A DNA stretch of 37,723 nucleotides from JAGLQA01 sp023135565 (GCA_030639305.1 DAOWCY010000053.1:1-37723), one strand, 5' to 3'; counted from the stretch's first letter, positions 22,622 to 30,124 are shown. Notes: a model not told the origin generated them from the letters alone. Made by a program: numbers and translations.

Positions 22622-23962
22622 ATGATAAAATTTAATAAATCGGTTATCTCGAAAATATCGGTGCTGGTGCTTATTACAGCGTTTCTTTATAGTGACTTAA
22701 GGCTTTATACACAAGGTACACCACTGCCTGGGAACAATCCCAACCCGGCGGTTGAAAGTCCCGGCCATGCCCGGCACACTTTTAATACCGCCCTGAAAGA
22801 GTATAACAATAAATCATATAAAAATGCCTCGGCAAAGCTCGAATCCATTCTAAGCTTAAACGAAGCAGGCGACCATTCGTTCAAAGCAAAAGTTTACCTG
22901 CTGTTGGGCGCTTGTTATGAAAAAGTAGGGGAAAAAGAGAAAACAAAAGAGCTTTTCGTAGAACTAAAGAAGATGTTGACCGACAAGTCTATCCACCAGG
23001 TCCCGGAAATTCCCGGTGTGGAAACAGGATCCTTAACTTTATACCGGGAAGTATTTGAAGATGAATCGTTTTTTAAATTCAACGAGCCGGTAGCTGTCAC
23101 CGAAATGCTGCGAAAAAATGTAGTCCACGCGCCGCGTAAGAGCATCGAGCAAAAAGAAAGGGAGAAGAAAAAAAGGAAATCCCCCTGGCTGATTGCCGTA
23201 GGGGCGGTTGTTGTATTAGGCACCGCAGCAGTATTGATTTTTTTATCGAAGGAAAACCCGGCGTCAAACGAGTTCCCGGCTATCGAATGGATCCAGGTGC
23301 CGGCCGGTGAATTTTTGATGGGTGACAACTTAAACGAAGGGGCGGCGGACGAACAACCGGTGCACCCGGTTTATTTGGATGAATATTATATTTCTAAGTA
23401 CGAAATCACCTGGGGCCAGTACCTGTACTTTTGTGAATCCACAAACAGGGGGCATAAATTTTTTTCGGGTATCAGCCAGGCGGCAAATTGGGTTTCCTGG
23501 AATGACGCCAAAGCCTTCTGCGATTGGATATCTATTAAGACCGGTGAAAACATCGATCTGCCTACGGAAGCCCAGTGGGAAAAGGCGGCCCGGGGTACCT
23601 ACCGGACTCGCTACCCATGGGGAGATGATCCGCCTACTACCGACAAAGCTCACTATTGGAGAGAAGATTCGTCCGGCAGCATGGGGCATGTGGGCCCGAA
23701 CGTCCGGCCCGCGGGCGCATCCCGTTACGGTGTCCACGATATGGCCGGTAATGCGGCTGAGTGGTGCCTGGATCGGTATAGTTCTTCTTATTATTCGGTT
23801 TCCCCGCCGCGGAACCCTACCGGCCCAACCGGCGGTTCTTTTCGTGTGTTGCGGGGCGGGGATTTTTTAAGCGACGATGATGGTATTCGTTCTGCCAACC
23901 GTGATTTCCACGACCCGGCCAATAGTGAAGAGACAATCGGTTTCCGTGTAGTAAAAAAGTAA
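22622..23962 (+). CDS. TPR-TM-FGE-fold protein (SUMF1-like), copy 2
   Basis: This 446-residue paralogue of the preceding gene has the same layout: signal-type segment, TPR-like region (YKNASAKLESILSL, YLLLGACYEKVGEKEKTK), basic linker, transmembrane helix (AVGAVVVLGTAAVLIFL), and an FGE-fold domain (IEWIQVPAGEFLMGD, VSWNDAKAFCDWIS, LPTEAQWEKAARG, MAGNAAEWCLDRY, LRGGDF). It also ends GIRSANRDFHDP without reactive cysteines. The similarity runs the full length, so this is a whole-gene tandem duplication. GGAG lies eight bases before ATG 22622. The duplicates differ most in the segment around 23440-23500, which may carry a different surface loop. Confidence 0.87.
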   Translation: MIKFNKSVISKISVLVLITAFLYSDLRLYTQGTPLPGNNPNPAVESPGHARHTFNTALKEYNNKSYKNASAKLESILSLNEAGDHSFKAKVYLLLGACYEKVGEKEKTKELFVELKKMLTDKSIHQVPEIPGVETGSLTLYREVFEDESFFKFNEPVAVTEMLRKNVVHAPRKSIEQKEREKKKRKSPWLIAVGAVVVLGTAAVLIFLSKENPASNEFPAIEWIQVPAGEFLMGDNLNEGAADEQPVHPVYLDEYYISKYEITWGQYLYFCESTNRGHKFFSGISQAANWVSWNDAKAFCDWISIKTGENIDLPTEAQWEKAARGTYRTRYPWGDDPPTTDKAHYWREDSSGSMGHVGPNVRPAGASRYGVHDMAGNAAEWCLDRYSSSYYSVSPPRNPTGPTGGSFRVLRGGDFLSDDDGIRSANRDFHDPANSEETIGFRVVKK

Positions 23963-23998
23963 AGCACCGGCCCCCTCTTCCCTTTAAAGTTAAGGAAT

Positions 23999-24027
23999 TT
24001 GACTTTCTCGTATTCTTATTGTATATT
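23999..24027 (+). promoter_or_regulatory. Promoter of the PIN toxin/antitoxin pair
   Basis: -35 TTGACT (23999-24004), a 17-base spacer and -10 TATATT (24022-24027). The predicted start is at about 24034, with GAGGAAG immediately before ATG 24047. Confidence 0.7.
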
Positions 24028-24046
24028 AGAATACGCAGAGGAAGAT

Positions 24047-24481
24047 ATGAGAATTTACTTAGACAACTGCTGTTTCAATAGACCATTTGACGATCAGAGG
24101 CAGGTTAAAATCAAACTGGAATCAGAAGCAAAATTATTCGTCCAGGCAAGGATAGCAGAGCATCAAATCCATCTGGTCTGGTCATATATCCTGGATTACG
24201 AGAATGACTTCAATCCTTTCAAAGAAAGAAGGGATTCAATAAGAAAATGGAAAAAATATGCTGTGGTAGATATCGAAGAGACAGGGTGGATTATCAAGAA
24301 AGCAAGAACCATCACAAATCTCGGAGTTAAAAGTAAGGATAGTCTGCATGTTGCCTGTGCTGTTGCTTCCAAATGCGATTACTTCTTGACAACCGATGTT
24401 AGGTTAATAAATAAGTTGAAAAATTTTCAAGAGCTCGCTGTGATAAATCCTCTGTCTTTTATTTCAATTTTGGAGGAATAA
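24047..24481 (+). CDS. PIN-domain toxin (putative ribonuclease)
   Basis: This 144-residue protein begins MRIYLDNCCFNRPFDD, a PIN start with metal-binding Asp6. Later it has SYILDYEN with a conserved acidic residue, SKDSLHVACAVASKCDYFLTTD with the third and fourth acidic residues, and LAVINPLSF. PIN toxins cleave RNA with Mg2+ or Mn2+. The start is fixed by GAGGAAG and by the promoter just upstream. An in-frame upstream extension overlaps the promoter and is rejected. The small protein that follows after 2 bases is the presumed antitoxin, so the order is toxin first, opposite to classical vapBC. Confidence 0.85.
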   Translation: MRIYLDNCCFNRPFDDQRQVKIKLESEAKLFVQARIAEHQIHLVWSYILDYENDFNPFKERRDSIRKWKKYAVVDIEETGWIIKKARTITNLGVKSKDSLHVACAVASKCDYFLTTDVRLINKLKNFQELAVINPLSFISILEE

Positions 24482-24483
24482 CC

Positions 24484-24681
24484 ATGATGACCGATACAGA
24501 ACTAAAAATAAAAGGTCTCGATACCCTGATCTCCGCCCTTGGTGAAGTAGAAGCAGAACGTTTTATAAGTCTCATCCTGAGGGAACCTTTCGACTATACA
24601 AAATGGCAGCAGCGCCTTTGGGAAAACCATTCGGTAGAAGAAATAAGTAAGGCAGCCATGCAGCAGCGAAGAAACCTGTAA
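24484..24681 (+). CDS. Presumed antitoxin of the PIN toxin
   Basis: This 65-residue protein contains LKIKGLDTLISALGEVEAE, then RFISLILREPFDYTKWQ and a short tail SVEEISKAAMQ. It belongs to a set of small proteins that sit beside PIN genes in many bacteria. GGAGG lies seven bases before ATG 24484, and a second ATG follows at 24487. It presumably binds and neutralises the upstream toxin. No DNA-binding motif is obvious, so autoregulation is uncertain. Confidence 0.75.
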   Translation: MMTDTELKIKGLDTLISALGEVEAERFISLILREPFDYTKWQQRLWENHSVEEISKAAMQQRRNL

Positions 24682-25005
24682 TTTTCTTTGAGGTTAAACT
24701 TTGCTCTAAAGAAAAAGAGGTCGGTGCGTACGAATGTTACAACGTTACGCGGGTATTCAAGAGATTGGGAGATTAGGGACAGGTCGGTAATTCAACCCAA
24801 ACCGGCGGTTTGTGCTCGTCTCGATGTTCTTGTCAGCAATTTTGGCGGCAGTGATACTAATCTATTTCCGCACTCTTTTTCGATTTTTTTAAGATCACCG
24901 CCCATGGTTCAAACACCGGTTTTGTGCTCAAAAGACAGACAGCCCACCCGACTTAGACGCGATTTGATAATACCCGTTTATTCGTGGTACAATACCACCT
25001 GGAAA
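24682..25005. other. Gene-free stretch with a perfect short palindrome and a related repeat
   Basis: The frame here is open and in phase with the following gene, but it lacks a ribosome binding site and protein-like composition. AAACCGGCGGTTT (24799-24811) is a perfect palindrome followed by GTGCTC. A related segment CAAACACCGGTTTTGTGCTC lies at 24910-24929. These could be operator half-sites for the downstream gene. Confidence 0.4.
24964..24993 (+). promoter_or_regulatory. Promoter of the Reg_prop-SpoIIE gene
   Basis: -35 TTGATA (24964-24969), an 18-base spacer and -10 TACAAT (24988-24993). The start of transcription would be near 25000, only a few bases before ATG 25006, so the leader is very short or absent. 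Confidence 0.55.
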
Positions 25006-28000
25006 ATGAAAAACAATTCGAGAAAAATGAAACCGGTCACCCTGGTAATACTTGTACTGCTCTGCGCCGCGTTAAGCAATCTCTACGCCGTAAACGAATA
25101 TATAAAATTCCAACATATCGGCAGCAGCCGCGGTTTCCCCCAGGGCAATGTGCGGGTGATATATCGAGACAGCACGGGCTTCATGTGGTTCGGCACTAAA
25201 AACGGGCTGAATAAATTCGACGGTTACAACTTTTCTATCTATAAATACAAACCCAATGACGCCACCACCCCCGGCCACCGCGTCATACGATGCATCTACG
25301 AAGACTTAGACGGCACCTTGTGGACCGGTACGGAAAACAGCTTAGATAAATTCGACCGCGGCCGGGAAACTTTTGCCCATTACCGCACCCCTATAAAGAA
25401 CCTGGGCGCTTCTAATTATACCCCGGTTTACTCGATTATCGAGTCTGCCGCTGCCCCGGGAACCCTGTGGTTGGGCACCATGAACGGGTTGATGAAATTC
25501 GCCAAAGACAAAGGCTCCTTTACGGTAGATCCTGTTTTTGCTAAATACCCCACCGGCCAGCCCATGAACACAGTGGGACAAATAATCGAATACCCCCAGG
25601 GAACCTTATGGTTTGCCAGCTACAGCGGTTTGTATAAATACGATCTGGAAAAAGAAAAAATAACCAATTTCAAACACATCCCATCGCACCCGGACAGCTT
25701 AACCTGTAATTCCATCTACTCCCTGCATAAATCCTCCCAACCGGGCATATTGTGGGTGGGCACCTGGGAGGGGTTAGATAAATTCGATACCCGGACAGGG
25801 ACTTTTACCCACTACAAACACGACCCCGGGGACCCTACCAGCTTAGGTTACGATGTGGTCTGGTCTATTTGCGAATCCCCCGTGGAAAAAGGGACTTTGT
25901 GGGTCGGGTTTTTCGGCGGCGGGTTGGATAAATTCGATGTGCGCAGCGGCACTGCCCAACATTACAGGAACGATCTTAACGATATGCACAGCCTGACCGG
26001 CAACGTGGTGCGCTCTGTTTACCAGGACCCCTCAGGCGTACTCTGGGTGGGCACCGATCTGGGCGGCCTGAACAAAGCAGACCGGGCCAACAAAAGATTC
26101 ATCCATTACTACCAAAAATCCAATATAACGGAAGGCTTAAGCGATAACCAGGTCTACTCCATTATCGAAGCACAGGAACAGCCGGGGATTTCCTGGATAG
26201 GCACCGGCAACGGGCTGAACCGCTTTGACCGCGGCAGCGGCGAGTTTACCGTTTTTCGCCAGGAAGCGGATAATCCCAACAGCCTCAACAGCAGCGACGT
26301 GCGCCAGGTTTATGAGTGCCCTTCACAGCCCGGCATTTTGTGGATCGGGACGCTCGATAAGGGAATCGGCAAACTCCATATCAAAAAAAATAAATTCGTC
26401 CATTACGAACCCGAACCCGGCAAAGAAGACAGCCCGCCGCAGTATGAAGTGAGAGATTTCCACGAGTCCCTTCTCCACCCCGGGGTGCTGTGGATTGCCA
26501 CCAAATTTGGAGGGGTAGTCCGGTTCGATACGAAAAGCGAAACCTTTTCTACCTATTTATTCGACCCGGCGGACTCCCAAATCCGTTTTACAAACGCCAT
26601 CTTCGACATTTATGAAGCCCCTTCCCGGCCGGGGATTTTATGGTTGGCCAGCTACGGCAGCGGGCTGATTAGATTCGACCCTAAGGCCGGTAAATTTTCC
26701 CGTTTTTTAAGGTCTGCCGGGGCTGTCAATTCGTTATACAGTAACAAGATTTTTTCCATCCACGAGTCCCCCGCTGACCCGGGCATATTGTGGCTCTGCA
26801 CAGGCAAAGGGTTGGTGAAATTCAACCGGGAAAGCGGCTCTCCCACCGCTTTCCACGGGCTCGAATCCCTGTTGGGTTACATCGTTAAACGAATACTGGA
26901 AGACGGGCAGGGGAATTTCTGGCTCAGTACGGACAACGGTTTATTAAAATTTAACCCGCGCACCGGGGAGTTGAAAAAGTATGATGTCAGGGATGGCCTG
27001 CAGGGGAATGAGTTTTCTCACGCTGCTTTTAAGAGCCGCGCCGGTGAGATGTTTTTCGGTGGTTTCGAAGGTTTTAACGTGTTTTCCCCGGAGCAAATCC
27101 AGGATAATCCTTATATTCCCCCGGTGGTGATTACCGGTCTCAAAGTGTTCAACAAACCGGTAAAAGTAGGCGAGCCGGTTAAAAGCGGCCGGGTTGTGTT
27201 ACGGCGCAGCATCACGGAAACAAAAAAAATCCGCTTATCTTATATAGATAGGGTATTTACTTTCGAGTTTGCCGCCTTGAATTATACCCTGTCGGAGAGG
27301 AACCGTTACCGGTATAAAATGGAAGGTTTCGACGAAGAGTGGGTGGAATGCGGCACCCGCAATTCCGCCACCTACACCGGTATCCCCCCCGACAGCTATG
27401 TTTTCCGGGTCAAAGGCTCGAATAACGACGGCGCCTGGAACGAGATAGGCGCTTCTATCCGCGTTGTGATTACCCCGCCCTGGTGGCGAACCACCTGGGC
27501 GTATATTTTTTATTTTATTTTCCTGGCAGCGTTTATTGTCACTCTCAACCGGCTGCAGCGGGCCCGGCTGATACGAAAAGAACAGGACAAGGCGAAAATT
27601 CGCGAAGCGGAATTACGGGCCCGGGCTGCTGAAGCCCAGGCCCTGGCCGTAGAGGCGGAAAACCGCCGCAAAACCCACGAGTTGGAAGAAGCCAGGAAAC
27701 TCCAACTTTCTATGCTGCCGGAGAAGCTGCCGCACCAGGTTAATTTCGACATCGCTGTGTATATGAAGACTGCCCAGGAAGTGGGCGGCGACTATTATGA
27801 TTTTTATGCTGCTGAGAACGGCGCTCTGGTGGTGGCTGTAGGGGACGCCACCGGCCACGGTTTAAAAGCCGGCACTATGGTTTCGATCATGAAAGGGTTA
27901 TTTTTGAGCTGCGATTTTTCCCAACAGGCCGACAGCGGTGTTTTTTTTAATAAGAGCACACGCACCATCAAACAGATGCGTTTAGAGAATTTATATATGG

Positions 28001-28398
28001 CCTTAACCCTGATGATATTAAAAGATAACAAAGCGACTATAGCTTCCGCCGGGATGCCGCCGGTTTACCTGATCAGGGGAAAAAGCAAAAAAACCGAAGT
28101 AAAAGAGATTATTCTTAAAGCGCCGCCTCTCGGGGCATTTAATGATTTTCAATATCCGCAGCGGGAAGTCGAGATAAGAAAGGGGGACATTTTACTGTTG
28201 TTATCTGATGGTTTGCCGGAGTTGTTCGACCGGCAGGAGGAGATGTTCGGTTATTCCCGGGTGAAAGAGTTATTAAAAGGAGTAGGGGGAAAGAGTCCCG
28301 ACCAGGTGATCGACCATTTGGTGCAGGCAGGTGAGGATTGGTTGCAGGGCAAGGCCCAGGATGACGACATCACTTTTGTTATTTTAAAGGCAAAATAG
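25006..28398 (+). CDS. Reg_prop / Y_Y_Y / SpoIIE-type sensor phosphatase
   Basis: This is a 1,130-residue membrane signalling protein. The signal peptide (PVTLVILVLLCAALSNLYAV) is followed by about twelve Reg_prop propeller blades (about 30-690), many with the form GILWxGTxxGLxKFD. A Y_Y_Y domain follows (about 700-820, YRYKMEGFDEEWVE), then one transmembrane helix (about 825-850), a coiled coil, and a PP2C-like SpoIIE phosphatase (about 895-1130) with EVGGDYYDFY and VGDATGHGLKAG as metal-binding motifs. The periplasmic propeller would sense a ligand and control dephosphorylation of a cytoplasmic protein, probably an anti-anti-sigma factor (known for the family). No such partner lies nearby. 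ATG 25027, with GAG just upstream, is an alternative start. Hybrid two-component sensors with this front end often control glycan use. Confidence 0.9.
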   Translation: MKNNSRKMKPVTLVILVLLCAALSNLYAVNEYIKFQHIGSSRGFPQGNVRVIYRDSTGFMWFGTKNGLNKFDGYNFSIYKYKPNDATTPGHRVIRCIYEDLDGTLWTGTENSLDKFDRGRETFAHYRTPIKNLGASNYTPVYSIIESAAAPGTLWLGTMNGLMKFAKDKGSFTVDPVFAKYPTGQPMNTVGQIIEYPQGTLWFASYSGLYKYDLEKEKITNFKHIPSHPDSLTCNSIYSLHKSSQPGILWVGTWEGLDKFDTRTGTFTHYKHDPGDPTSLGYDVVWSICESPVEKGTLWVGFFGGGLDKFDVRSGTAQHYRNDLNDMHSLTGNVVRSVYQDPSGVLWVGTDLGGLNKADRANKRFIHYYQKSNITEGLSDNQVYSIIEAQEQPGISWIGTGNGLNRFDRGSGEFTVFRQEADNPNSLNSSDVRQVYECPSQPGILWIGTLDKGIGKLHIKKNKFVHYEPEPGKEDSPPQYEVRDFHESLLHPGVLWIATKFGGVVRFDTKSETFSTYLFDPADSQIRFTNAIFDIYEAPSRPGILWLASYGSGLIRFDPKAGKFSRFLRSAGAVNSLYSNKIFSIHESPADPGILWLCTGKGLVKFNRESGSPTAFHGLESLLGYIVKRILEDGQGNFWLSTDNGLLKFNPRTGELKKYDVRDGLQGNEFSHAAFKSRAGEMFFGGFEGFNVFSPEQIQDNPYIPPVVITGLKVFNKPVKVGEPVKSGRVVLRRSITETKKIRLSYIDRVFTFEFAALNYTLSERNRYRYKMEGFDEEWVECGTRNSATYTGIPPDSYVFRVKGSNNDGAWNEIGASIRVVITPPWWRTTWAYIFYFIFLAAFIVTLNRLQRARLIRKEQDKAKIREAELRARAAEAQALAVEAENRRKTHELEEARKLQLSMLPEKLPHQVNFDIAVYMKTAQEVGGDYYDFYAAENGALVVAVGDATGHGLKAGTMVSIMKGLFLSCDFSQQADSGVFFNKSTRTIKQMRLENLYMALTLMILKDNKATIASAGMPPVYLIRGKSKKTEVKEIILKAPPLGAFNDFQYPQREVEIRKGDILLLLSDGLPELFDRQEEMFGYSRVKELLKGVGGKSPDQVIDHLVQAGEDWLQGKAQDDDITFVILKAK

Positions 28399-28543
28399 CC
28401 CCACCACGTGGGGAGGGTATAAGCCGCTGCGCGGCAGGAGCCAACGATAGCCGTTGATTGTGTAGGAAAGCGTATCGCTCATCAAAAGTTTTGATCAAAC
28501 TTTTACAAAAGTTTGGCCCCCGGCAGGGTCGCCGAAGGCAAGA
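28399..28543. repeat. Interspersed hairpin repeat, copy R7 (B end)
   Basis: The copy begins directly after the SpoIIE stop with the hairpin CCCCACCACGTGGGG. It continues through AAGCCGCTGCGCGGCAGGAG and a B end (TTTTGATCAAACTTTTAC, AAAGTTTGGCCCCCGGCAGG, GTCGCCGAAGGCAAG). It may also act as the 3' end of the transcript. Confidence 0.75.
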
Positions 28544-28551
28544 GAATACTT

Positions 28552-28578
28552 GAACTGTCAAGGATTACTTGACAGTTC
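28552..28578. other. Perfect 11-bp inverted repeat
   Basis: GAACTGTCAAG (28552-28562), loop GATTA, CTTGACAGTTC (28568-28578). There is no T-run, so it is not a standard terminator. It could be an operator or an mRNA hairpin. Confidence 0.6.
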
Positions 28579-28653
28579 GAGAAAGGAGAAACAACATTAA
28601 GGTAGTAATGATTGGGAGATAAAATTTAGGGTTAAGATTATACTAAATTATGC

Positions 28654-28917
28654 CTACGCAGCAGATTGTTTTTGTTCAGCTAATTTCTGGTGCAGCCACA
28701 AATTCACCAACGTTTCAATTCTTACACCACGCAGCCTGGCCTGGTTTTCCACCAAAGCAAACAACTCTTCCTCGATGGGTACAGCGCAGGAGACCTCGAA
28801 TTTAACATCGGGAGCGCCCGGATCGTCGAAATCGGTGAAATCGTGATTATCCCAGAATTCACCCATCTTTTCAAAGCTATCCGCCTTTGAAATGCCGCTT
28901 ACTTTATTTTTTGCCAT
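28654..28917 (-). CDS. CopG-like antitoxin of a BrnT-type system
   Basis: This 87-residue protein ends with a ribbon-helix-helix pattern (FEVSCAVPIEEELFALVENQ, then ARLRGVRIETLVNLWL). The first half carries FWDNHDFTDFDDP, the acidic N-terminal segment common in CopG-type antitoxins that bind BrnT/RelE-fold toxins. GGAG lies about ten bases before ATG 28917. The start overlaps the end of the toxin gene by 14 bases, so the two are co-translated. It is expected to neutralise the toxin and repress the shared promoter. Confidence 0.8.
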   Translation of the reverse strand: MAKNKVSGISKADSFEKMGEFWDNHDFTDFDDPGAPDVKFEVSCAVPIEEELFALVENQARLRGVRIETLVNLWLHQKLAEQKQSAA

Positions 28918-29191
28918 AGCTTTTTTTCTCCTTTTTATTCATATCGCGAGCACTAATAATTATTGCTGCTGCTGTCTCAGGTTTATACACAAAAAATACT
29001 GCTAAATAACGTCCCGCAAAGGTCTGTCCGAAAGCGGCATACACATCATTTCCTTTTGTATAGCCTTTTTCAGCGAATCGAATACGAGGTTTATGTAATA
29101 ACACTTGACGTGCTTCCCGTACCGTTACATGATGCTTAGATTCAAGTTTGTATTCAATGTCATCAGGACAGACAATAAAATCAATTTTCAT
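28904..29191 (-). CDS. BrnT-family toxin (RelE-like RNase)
   Basis: This 95-residue protein has the pattern EYKLESKHHVTVREARQVL, RIRFAEKGYTKGNDVYAAFG, then GRYLAVFFVYKPETAAAIIISARDMNKKEKKSY. It matches BrnT-like toxins in length and in the closing 'SARDMNKKEKKSY' motif. AGGTAG precedes ATG 29191. A near-consensus promoter lies at 29218-29246. Such toxins cleave mRNA. Confidence 0.8.
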   Translation of the reverse strand: MKIDFIVCPDDIEYKLESKHHVTVREARQVLLHKPRIRFAEKGYTKGNDVYAAFGQTFAGRYLAVFFVYKPETAAAIIISARDMNKKEKKSYGKK

Positions 29192-29217
29192 AGCACTACC
29201 TGTACTTAACCTCTAAT

Positions 29218-29246
29218 GTTATAGAATATTTTTCACTTTCTGTCAA
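29218..29246 (-). promoter_or_regulatory. Promoter of the BrnT/CopG pair
   Basis: On the minus strand, -35 TTGACA (29246-29241), a 17-base spacer and -10 TATAAC (29223-29218). The predicted start is at about 29211, twenty bases before the BrnT ATG. Confidence 0.75.
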
Positions 29247-29288
29247 CCCAGGGAAAAATAAGACTGTATTAATGATTAATTCTGTGTC

Positions 29289-29317
29289 TTGTGCTAGGGG
29301 AATCAAAATGCTATAAT
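29289..29317 (+). promoter_or_regulatory. Promoter of the DUF104-like antitoxin with palindromic -10
   Basis: -35 TTGTGC (29289-29294), a 17-base spacer and -10 TATAAT (29312-29317). The -10 box lies inside the palindrome GCTATAATATAGC (29310-29322), a plausible autoregulatory operator. Confidence 0.55.
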
Positions 29318-29360
29318 ATAGCAGCTTTAAAAATAAAAACGATGTCTAAGGAGGTTTTGA

Positions 29361-29573
29361 ATGCTCCATACAATCGAAGCCGTAGTCAATGAGGGAGGAG
29401 AAGTACGTTTACTTGAACATCTTCACCTACCGGGCGCACGGCGCGCCCTGGTCACCATCTTAGAAGAAGAACCGGCGATAAAACCACCGGAAACCGCACT
29501 GTTGAGTGAAAAAGCCCTTGCTGAGGATTGGTCCAGACCGGAGGAGGATGAAGCATGGTCGCACCTTCAGTAG
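29361..29573 (+). CDS. DUF104/AbrB-like antitoxin
   Basis: This 70-residue protein begins MLHTIEAVVNEGGEVRLLEH, then LHLPGARRALVTILEE. This is the swapped-hairpin pattern of antitoxins that precede MazF or PIN toxins. AAGGAGG lies six bases before the ATG. Its last 19 bases overlap the start of a truncated MazF-like gene, the usual overlapping antitoxin-toxin order. Because the toxin is broken, the antitoxin may now be functionless or may act as a lone repressor. Confidence 0.75.
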   Translation: MLHTIEAVVNEGGEVRLLEHLHLPGARRALVTILEEEPAIKPPETALLSEKALAEDWSRPEEDEAWSHLQ

Positions 29574-29638
29574 GGGCAGTAGTATTGGCGCCTTTTCCAT
29601 ATTTTCGCCGAACGCAACTATCCGGGAATCCCGGATAG
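29555..29638 (+). pseudogene. Truncated MazF/PemK-like toxin
   Basis: ATG 29555, with GAGGAGG seven bases upstream, gives MVAPSVGAVVLAPFPYFRRT and a stop after 27 codons. 'VGAVVLAPFPY' is the first strand of MazF/PemK toxins (typically VGDVVLVPFPF). The rest of the fold, including the RPALVL strand, is absent. The break coincides with a perfect 25-bp palindrome (29616-29640), which supplies the stop codon. Confidence 0.7.
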
Positions 29639-29643
29639 TTCAA
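29619..29643. repeat. Palindromic repeat P, copy 1
   Basis: A 25-bp sequence beginning TATCCGGGAATCCCGGATA followed by GTTCAA. An identical copy lies at 30100-30124. The core is a self-complementary hairpin. Copy 1 interrupts the MazF-like gene. Confidence 0.75.
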
Positions 29644-29660
29644 GTCGAGAGCAAATATAT

Positions 29661-29680
29661 TCGGGGTCAGGTCTTGAATT
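29661..29680. repeat. REP-associated-type scar sequence, copy 1
   Basis: TCGGGGTCAGGTCTTGAATT, with a diverged second copy at 29990-30009 (TCGGGATCAGGTTTTAAATT). The GGGGTCAGGTCTTG word commonly flanks IS200-like/REP-associated transposases in other genomes (general familiarity, not checked). No transposase remains here. The copies flank the RhuM remnant. Confidence 0.45.
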
Positions 29681-29681
29681 T

Positions 29682-29936
29682 TTAAAATGCAACATTGCAA
29701 CTTTTACCATCCTCTGCAGTTGTTCGGAAATTCCGAACAACTGAATTTTCATTCAATTCCCCGTCTTCGAAGATGTGCTTAATATGCTCACTGATGGTGG
29801 TTTTACTTTTTTGATACAACTCACCGATCTGTTTTTGCGAAAGCCATATGTTTTTTTCTTCCAGCTTTACTTCCAGGCGGATTTTGTTATCGTCTGCCCG
29901 GTATATTAAAATGTTTTTAGGCTGCAAATCACTCAT
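29682..29936 (-). pseudogene. N-terminal fragment of a RhuM-family protein
   Basis: This 84-codon frame reads IRLEVKLEEKNIWLSQKQIG, ELYQKSKTTISEHIKHIFED, then GELNENSVVRNFRTTAEDGK and stops. This is the DNA-binding N-terminal domain of RhuM ('virulence') proteins, which normally run to over 300 residues. Everything after the first domain is missing. The truncation point lies next to the REP-type scar at 29661-29680. A complete promoter with no leader lies directly upstream. Confidence 0.8.
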
Positions 29937-29942
29937 AGCAAG

Positions 29943-29971
29943 ATTATAAAGGAAAGCTCCAGGGATTTCAA
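29943..29971 (-). promoter_or_regulatory. Promoter of the RhuM fragment, leaderless geometry
   Basis: On the minus strand, -35 TTGAAA (29971-29966), a 17-base spacer and -10 TATAAT (29948-29943). The ATG at 29936 lies seven bases past the -10 box, which places it at the transcription start. Confidence 0.65.
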
Positions 29972-30025
29972 GATGGCGGAATCAACATTCGGGATCAGGT
30001 TTTAAATTTTGTCGAAAAAGTCCGG

Positions 30026-30099
30026 ACAAAACTTTTCATGAGCGATACGCTTTACTGTTACTCATAAGACCTTTATAGGCTGCCCAAGCCGGAGGCAAG
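30026..30099. repeat. Partial interspersed repeat, copy R10
   Basis: It contains ACAAAACTTTTCATGAGCGA, ACCTTTATAGGCTGCCC (compare the CTTATGGGCTCC words of R1 and R6) and the terminus GCCGGAGGCAAG. It directly abuts the second copy of palindrome P. Confidence 0.55.
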
Positions 30100-30124
30100 T
30101 ATCCGGGAATCCCGGATAGTTCAA
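30100..30124. repeat. Palindromic repeat P, copy 2
   Basis: Identical over 25 bp to 29619-29643, in the same orientation, and abutting the GGAGGCAAG terminus of copy R10. Confidence 0.75.

Noticed and set aside
24688..25005. In-frame N-terminal extension of the Reg_prop-SpoIIE protein
   Set aside because: No ribosome binding site, no domain similarity, and it would place the signal peptide over 100 residues inside the protein. A promoter lies inside this stretch.
29717..29743. Perfect palindrome as a mobile repeat
   Set aside because: It lies in the RhuM coding segment NSVVRNFRTT, which is the normal family sequence, so the symmetry follows from conserved codons.
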